Shown here piece after piece: positions 5,365-7,645 of a DNA stretch of 7,645 nucleotides. Both the position numbers and the translations under genes were made by a program. How positions within the stretch are numbered: the first letter of the stretch is position 1; every line of letters starts with the position of its first letter. The stretch spans positions 1 through 7,645 of the forward strand of contig JAEXTI010000163.1 of the NCBI GenBank assembly GCA_023406965.1, read 5' to 3'. This DNA is from Chloroflexota bacterium. GTDB taxonomy: Bacteria; Chloroflexota; Anaerolineae; Anaerolineales; Anaerolineaceae. The notes under the pieces were generated by a model. It had not been told where the DNA came from, made no database searches, and worked only from the letters and a program-made list of their open reading frames with translations.

Positions 5365-6372
5365 TATTCCTTTCCAGAAAGCATCCATCACCTCGGCAGT
5401 GTCTGCCGTACGCTCGTAGTGCGGCATGCCCTGAGAGGGCACCAACCGCACCGCCTGCCAGGCCGGGTTGTGGAGCAGCAGTTCTTCCAATGCGCCAAAA
5501 GTTGTGTACGCGTCCCGGTCATAGATGACCAGCGTGGGGGTCTTGATCTTTTCATAAACCAGGCTGCGCACCTGGGGCGTGAACAGCTTGCCACTCAAGA
5601 AGTACAACGGAGCGTGTTCGGCGCCCGGTTGATGCGCGCTAGCATAAGCATACTCCACGAACCCTGGCGGAACCGCCCCGGAGAAGCTCTTGCGCAAGAA
5701 GAAATTAATACTGGAATGGCTGGCAACCAGGTCAAAAAGCGGCCTACCCCACAACCCTGCCGAGAGGATAGGGTGCAGTACATCACTCGCCCCGGTTTGC
5801 TTCGCAATCTGCGATCCATTAGCCCGCACGGTGGGGTTCATCCCGGTCGGCGAAATCAGCGTCAGCGAGTGGAACAACTCAGGGTGAGCAAAAGCCGCCA
5901 ACGCCGCAAATTCGGCGCCCAGCGACAGAGCCACAACATCCGCCGGCTCACCAACCTGGCTGGTCAAAAAATCCACCAGCGCGTCTACAAATAATTGGGC
6001 CGAATACACTCGTGAAGAGCGTTCTGAAAACCCATATCCCGGCCAATCCAGAGCGTAGACCGCACGCTGAGAGCGGTAATGCTCAAACAGCGGACCCATC
6101 TCATATGCACTGGCGGCTGCATTGATGCTGTGCAAAACTACCAGCGGCCTGCCCCCCTTCTGCTTGTCCACATAGTAGCTTAGCTGCCCGGCGGTTTTGC
6201 TAAGAAATTCCTTTCGTTCCGCCGCAATCGCATCAGGCAGGGATTGATGATGATCTACGGCGAATTTGCTGTAGAGGATCCACCCGCCGGCGGCTACCGC
6301 CGCCAGACTGGTGAGCGCCCCTAAGCCCAAACCGCCATTTCTTGCAGCTTGTTGTTTCCGTTTTGCTGCCAT
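5359..6372 (-). CDS. Membrane-anchored alpha/beta hydrolase, second type
   Basis: The 337-residue protein begins with a basic segment (MAAKRKQQAARN) and one membrane or signal-anchor segment (about 13-34), followed by an alpha/beta-hydrolase fold. The oxyanion strand reads Val-Val-Leu-His-Ser-Ile-Asn-Ala (78-85), then Leu-Asp-Trp-Pro-Gly-Tyr-Gly-Phe-Ser (108-116). The nucleophile elbow is Ala-Leu-Ser-Leu-Gly with Ser150, the acid is probably Asp285 or Asp287 (Tyr-Asp-Arg-Asp-Ala-Tyr), and the base is His318 in Gly-Met-Pro-His. A complete Ser-Asp-His triad therefore seems present, unlike the first hydrolase, to which it shows no close similarity. The layout resembles Chloroflexota and cyanobacterial anchored hydrolases of unknown substrate. 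The ATG at 6372 has a near-ideal AGGAGGT 6 nt upstream. The stop codon lies inside the shared bidirectional terminator. A roughly 160-nt leader with three hairpins precedes it. Confidence 0.9.
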   Translation of the reverse strand: MAAKRKQQAARNGGLGLGALTSLAAVAAGGWILYSKFAVDHHQSLPDAIAAERKEFLSKTAGQLSYYVDKQKGGRPLVVLHSINAAASAYEMGPLFEHYRSQRAVYALDWPGYGFSERSSRVYSAQLFVDALVDFLTSQVGEPADVVALSLGAEFAALAAFAHPELFHSLTLISPTGMNPTVRANGSQIAKQTGASDVLHPILSAGLWGRPLFDLVASHSSINFFLRKSFSGAVPPGFVEYAYASAHQPGAEHAPLYFLSGKLFTPQVRSLVYEKIKTPTLVIYDRDAYTTFGALEELLLHNPAWQAVRLVPSQGMPHYERTADTAEVMDAFWKGIK

Positions 6373-6378
6373 CGTCTT

Positions 6379-6385
6379 ACCTCCT
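6379..6385 (-). promoter_or_regulatory. Strong Shine-Dalgarno of the minus-strand hydrolase
   Basis: AGGAGGT on the minus strand, 6 nt before the ATG at 6372. This fixes the start and suggests efficient translation once the message is made. Confidence 0.85.
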
Positions 6386-6414
6386 GCTGAAGAACCTGTA
6401 TCGACAATCCAACG

Positions 6415-6525
6415 CTCAGAGTGGAAGACATTTTCCCACTTTGAGGTGCATGCGCATCAAAATGGGGTGTCTTTCACCCCTGGCCGAGTAGTTAAATTGT
6501 ATGGAGATTTTGGTAAATGCCATAC
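6415..6525 (-). promoter_or_regulatory. Structured 5' leader of the minus-strand hydrolase (three stem-loops)
   Basis: This fills most of the 330-nt gap between the divergent genes at 6372 and 6703. Three stem-loops can form. One is 6499-6525 (GTATGG/CCATAC with an inner ATTT/AAAT stem). The second is 6464-6480 (GGGGTG/CACCCC, 5-nt loop). The third is 6415-6445 (CTCA/TGAG, AGTGG/CCACT and AA/TT, with one bulged base and one mismatched pair that is G-U if read on the plus strand). I matched it to no riboswitch class I know. The remainder, about 6545-6650, holds nothing I recognise. Confidence 0.4.
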
Positions 6526-6538
6526 GATCAACGGCTAG

Positions 6539-6544
6539 ATTATA
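6539..6544 (-). promoter_or_regulatory. Predicted -10 element for the minus-strand hydrolase
   Basis: A perfect TATAAT on the minus strand. The -35 is poor: TTCCAA at 6560-6565 gives only a 15-nt spacer. If used, transcription starts near 6532 and leaves a leader of about 160 nt before the ATG at 6372. Confidence 0.45.
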
Positions 6545-6651
6545 CCGCCGATCTCATCCTTGGAATTGCCAGTTCTCTCGATTTATGACAGATTGTAAGT
6601 TTCGGAAGGAAGACCGCTCTCAGAGCCCTTTGCGGCTTGCGATCCATTGCG

Positions 6652-6680
6652 TCCACAAAATTTCAGAAAAGTGATACACT
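6652..6680 (+). promoter_or_regulatory. Predicted promoter of the Pro/Thr-rich surface protein gene
   Basis: TCCACA (6652-6657) and TACACT (6675-6680) are 17 nt apart, each matching the consensus at four of six positions, and TGA before TACACT makes an extended -10. Start of transcription would be near 6687, about 16 nt before the ATG at 6703. This argues against the upstream in-frame TTG at 6637. Confidence 0.5.
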
Positions 6681-6702
6681 CCCCCTGGAACTTACTGCGA
6701 AA

Positions 6703-7293
6703 ATGCCAACCCCTCGCCCTTCCCTACGTCTCATACTGCTGTGCGCAGCCGCTCTTGCCTGGCTTTCAGGCCTGGGGCTGCTTTCGTTGCAGCCGCCGCA
6801 ATCCGCGTTGGCAGCCGGCTTGCAGAGCACAGATGACTATCCCCCTCCCTCTGAAATTACGCCCATCGATGGCTACCCCGAGCCCGGCGATCCTTACCCC
6901 ACCGACAGCTACCCTGGGCCGGGCGGCAATACCAACACGCCCTTTCCAAGTAACACGGCTCTCCCACCGGGCCAGCCCAGCCCAACCTTCGGGTTGACGA
7001 CCGCCACCGCTTTTCCGACGATCCAGAGCTCTCCGTCCGCAACCTCCACGCCTGGTCGGAATCTTTACGCCACCGAAAACGCCGAGATGGGCGGCGCGCA
7101 AGTCACCCCACCCCCACTCGAAACCCCCACCCCAACCCTCGCGACCGGCGAGGTCGCCCCAACCGCCGTCGACGAACCCGAAGGGTTTCAACTGGACTCC
7201 CGGTTCTTTCTCATTGGCCTGCTTGTCCCCCTGGGAGTCATCCTCCTGGGAGGCATACTCTACAAAATGCTGAACTCATCCGAGTTTCGATGA
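6703..7293 (+). CDS. Secreted Pro/Thr-rich surface protein with C-terminal membrane anchor
   Basis: This 196-residue protein has a signal peptide (basic start Arg5 and Arg9, hydrophobic core about 8-30, likely cleavage near Ser-Ala-Leu-Ala-Ala at 34-38). A low-complexity exported region (39-165) is rich in Pro, Thr, Ser and Gly. Its first part carries four loose Tyr-Pro repeats (Asp-Tyr-Pro-Pro-Pro, Gly-Tyr-Pro-Glu-Pro, Pro-Tyr-Pro-Thr, Ser-Tyr-Pro-Gly-Pro at 45-73). A single membrane helix (about 168-187) and a short tail Lys-Met-Leu-Asn-Ser-Ser-Glu-Phe-Arg follow. The expected topology is N-terminus outside, tail inside, so it would be a stalk or spacer on the cell surface, possibly O-glycosylated. 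No enzymatic domain or known family is visible. I start it at the ATG at 6703 rather than at the TTG at 6637, because the signal peptide begins there and a promoter lies between. There is no good Shine-Dalgarno. Confidence 0.8.
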   Translation: MPTPRPSLRLILLCAAALAWLSGLGLLSLQPPQSALAAGLQSTDDYPPPSEITPIDGYPEPGDPYPTDSYPGPGGNTNTPFPSNTALPPGQPSPTFGLTTATAFPTIQSSPSATSTPGRNLYATENAEMGGAQVTPPPLETPTPTLATGEVAPTAVDEPEGFQLDSRFFLIGLLVPLGVILLGGILYKMLNSSEFR

Positions 7294-7442
7294 ACTTCCA
7301 ATTCTGTAGTTACCAGTTCTTTTAGGGTTCACTACGCCAATTCACAATACACAAAACCTGTCCTAAAATTCGGAAGGCGTCAACCTCCCCAATCATTTTA
7401 AGATAGACACTAAATAAGTTGCATCTGAGCCCCTAAACAAGG
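7294..7442. other. AT-richer spacer with no recognised gene
   Basis: The sequence between the stop at 7293 and the promoter at 7443 carries no convincing ORF and no clear intrinsic terminator. TTTTAGG (7320-7326) and CCTAAAA (7362-7368) are complementary but 35 nt apart, and ACGCC/GGCGT (7334-7338, 7376-7380) could cross-pair; both are probably chance. Confidence 0.4.
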
Positions 7443-7448
7443 TATAAT
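7443..7448 (+). promoter_or_regulatory. -10 element for the Cys/His-rich protein gene
   Basis: A perfect TATAAT, with a weak -35 TTGCAT at 7419-7424 (18-nt spacer). Transcription would begin near 7455, giving a leader of about 37 nt. GAGG at 7482-7485 lies 6 nt before the ATG at 7492 as ribosome binding site. Confidence 0.65.
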
Positions 7449-7491
7449 CTGTCCACTTTACTCGTTCAATTACTCTAAAGTGAGGTGAGCT

Positions 7492-7645
7492 ATGTCCGGT
7501 GAAAATTGCGCTTGTGGTGGAAGCTGCGGATGCGGCGGTCACGATCACGCCGAAGAAGTCTACTTGACCCGCGAGGAATATATCCTGCGCCTGGAGCAGT
7601 ACCTGAAAGACCTGCGCGCCGAAATCGTCTCGGTGGAACAAGAAC
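7492..7645 (+). CDS. Small Cys/His-rich protein with helical tail, N-terminal part
   Basis: The gene runs off the right edge after 51 codons. It starts MSGENCACGGSCGCGGHDHA, with four Cys (6, 8, 12, 14) and two His (17, 19) in Gly-rich spacing that suggests metal binding. Then comes a charged amphipathic helix (Tyr-Leu-Thr-Arg-Glu-Glu-Tyr-Ile-Leu-Arg-Leu-Glu-Gln-Tyr-Leu-Lys, 23-38), likely a coiled coil. This layout resembles short bacterial proteins with a metal-binding head and coiled-coil tail, of unknown function; I do not recognise a named family with certainty. It has its own promoter and a good ribosome binding site, so it is probably a separate transcription unit. Start well supported, function unknown. 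Confidence 0.78.
   Translation, partial: MSGENCACGGSCGCGGHDHAEEVYLTREEYILRLEQYLKDLRAEIVSVEQE

Noticed and set aside
6637..6702. TTG start extending the Pro/Thr-rich protein by 22 residues
   Set aside because: The extension would precede the signal peptide, has no ribosome binding site and overlaps the likely promoter at 6652-6680.

Overview
The window looks like an ordinary stretch of a moderately GC-rich bacterial chromosome, most likely from Chloroflexota (class Anaerolineae or a relative). That assignment is an inference. It rests on the style of the proteins: a Pro/Thr-rich anchored surface protein, a membrane-anchored hydrolase with a His-Ser-Ile-Asn oxyanion segment, the GTPase called cyclic 2,3-diphosphoglycerate synthase, and a short Cys/His-rich protein. 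I see no phage, insertion sequence, CRISPR array, tRNA or rRNA.

Layout. Positions 1-2703 are read on the minus strand: promoter, rpsT (ribosomal protein S20, TTG start), a hairpin-rich 132-nt spacer ending in an intrinsic terminator, argS (arginyl-tRNA synthetase), then the start of a GTPase gene that runs off the left edge inside its P-loop. Positions 2770-5300 are read on the plus strand: a membrane-anchored alpha/beta hydrolase that is probably leaderless, then a two-gene unit of a slipin/stomatin SPFH membrane protein and an OMPDC/HUMPS-family TIM-barrel enzyme, coupled by a Shine-Dalgarno that overlaps the slipin stop codon. A perfect 25-bp inverted repeat at 5311-5364 closes this unit and also the convergent minus-strand gene at 5359-6372, a second anchored alpha/beta hydrolase. 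That hydrolase has a long, structured 5' leader. On the plus strand again, 6703-7293 encodes a small secreted, membrane-tethered Pro/Thr-rich protein, and 7492 to the right edge is the start of a Cys/His-rich small protein.

How the parts fit. rpsT and argS are translation genes; the terminator sits only a few bases before the argS ribosome binding site, so argS is probably expressed by controlled readthrough or by a promoter I cannot see. The slipin and HUMPS genes are tightly linked and probably act together, although slipins are more usually partnered with NfeD, which is absent here. The remaining genes are envelope proteins with no obvious common pathway.

The most interesting points are the argS leader, the slipin-HUMPS pairing with its mixed active-site residues, the structured leader of the second hydrolase, and the probably leaderless first hydrolase. 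I do not see a clear new multi-gene system.
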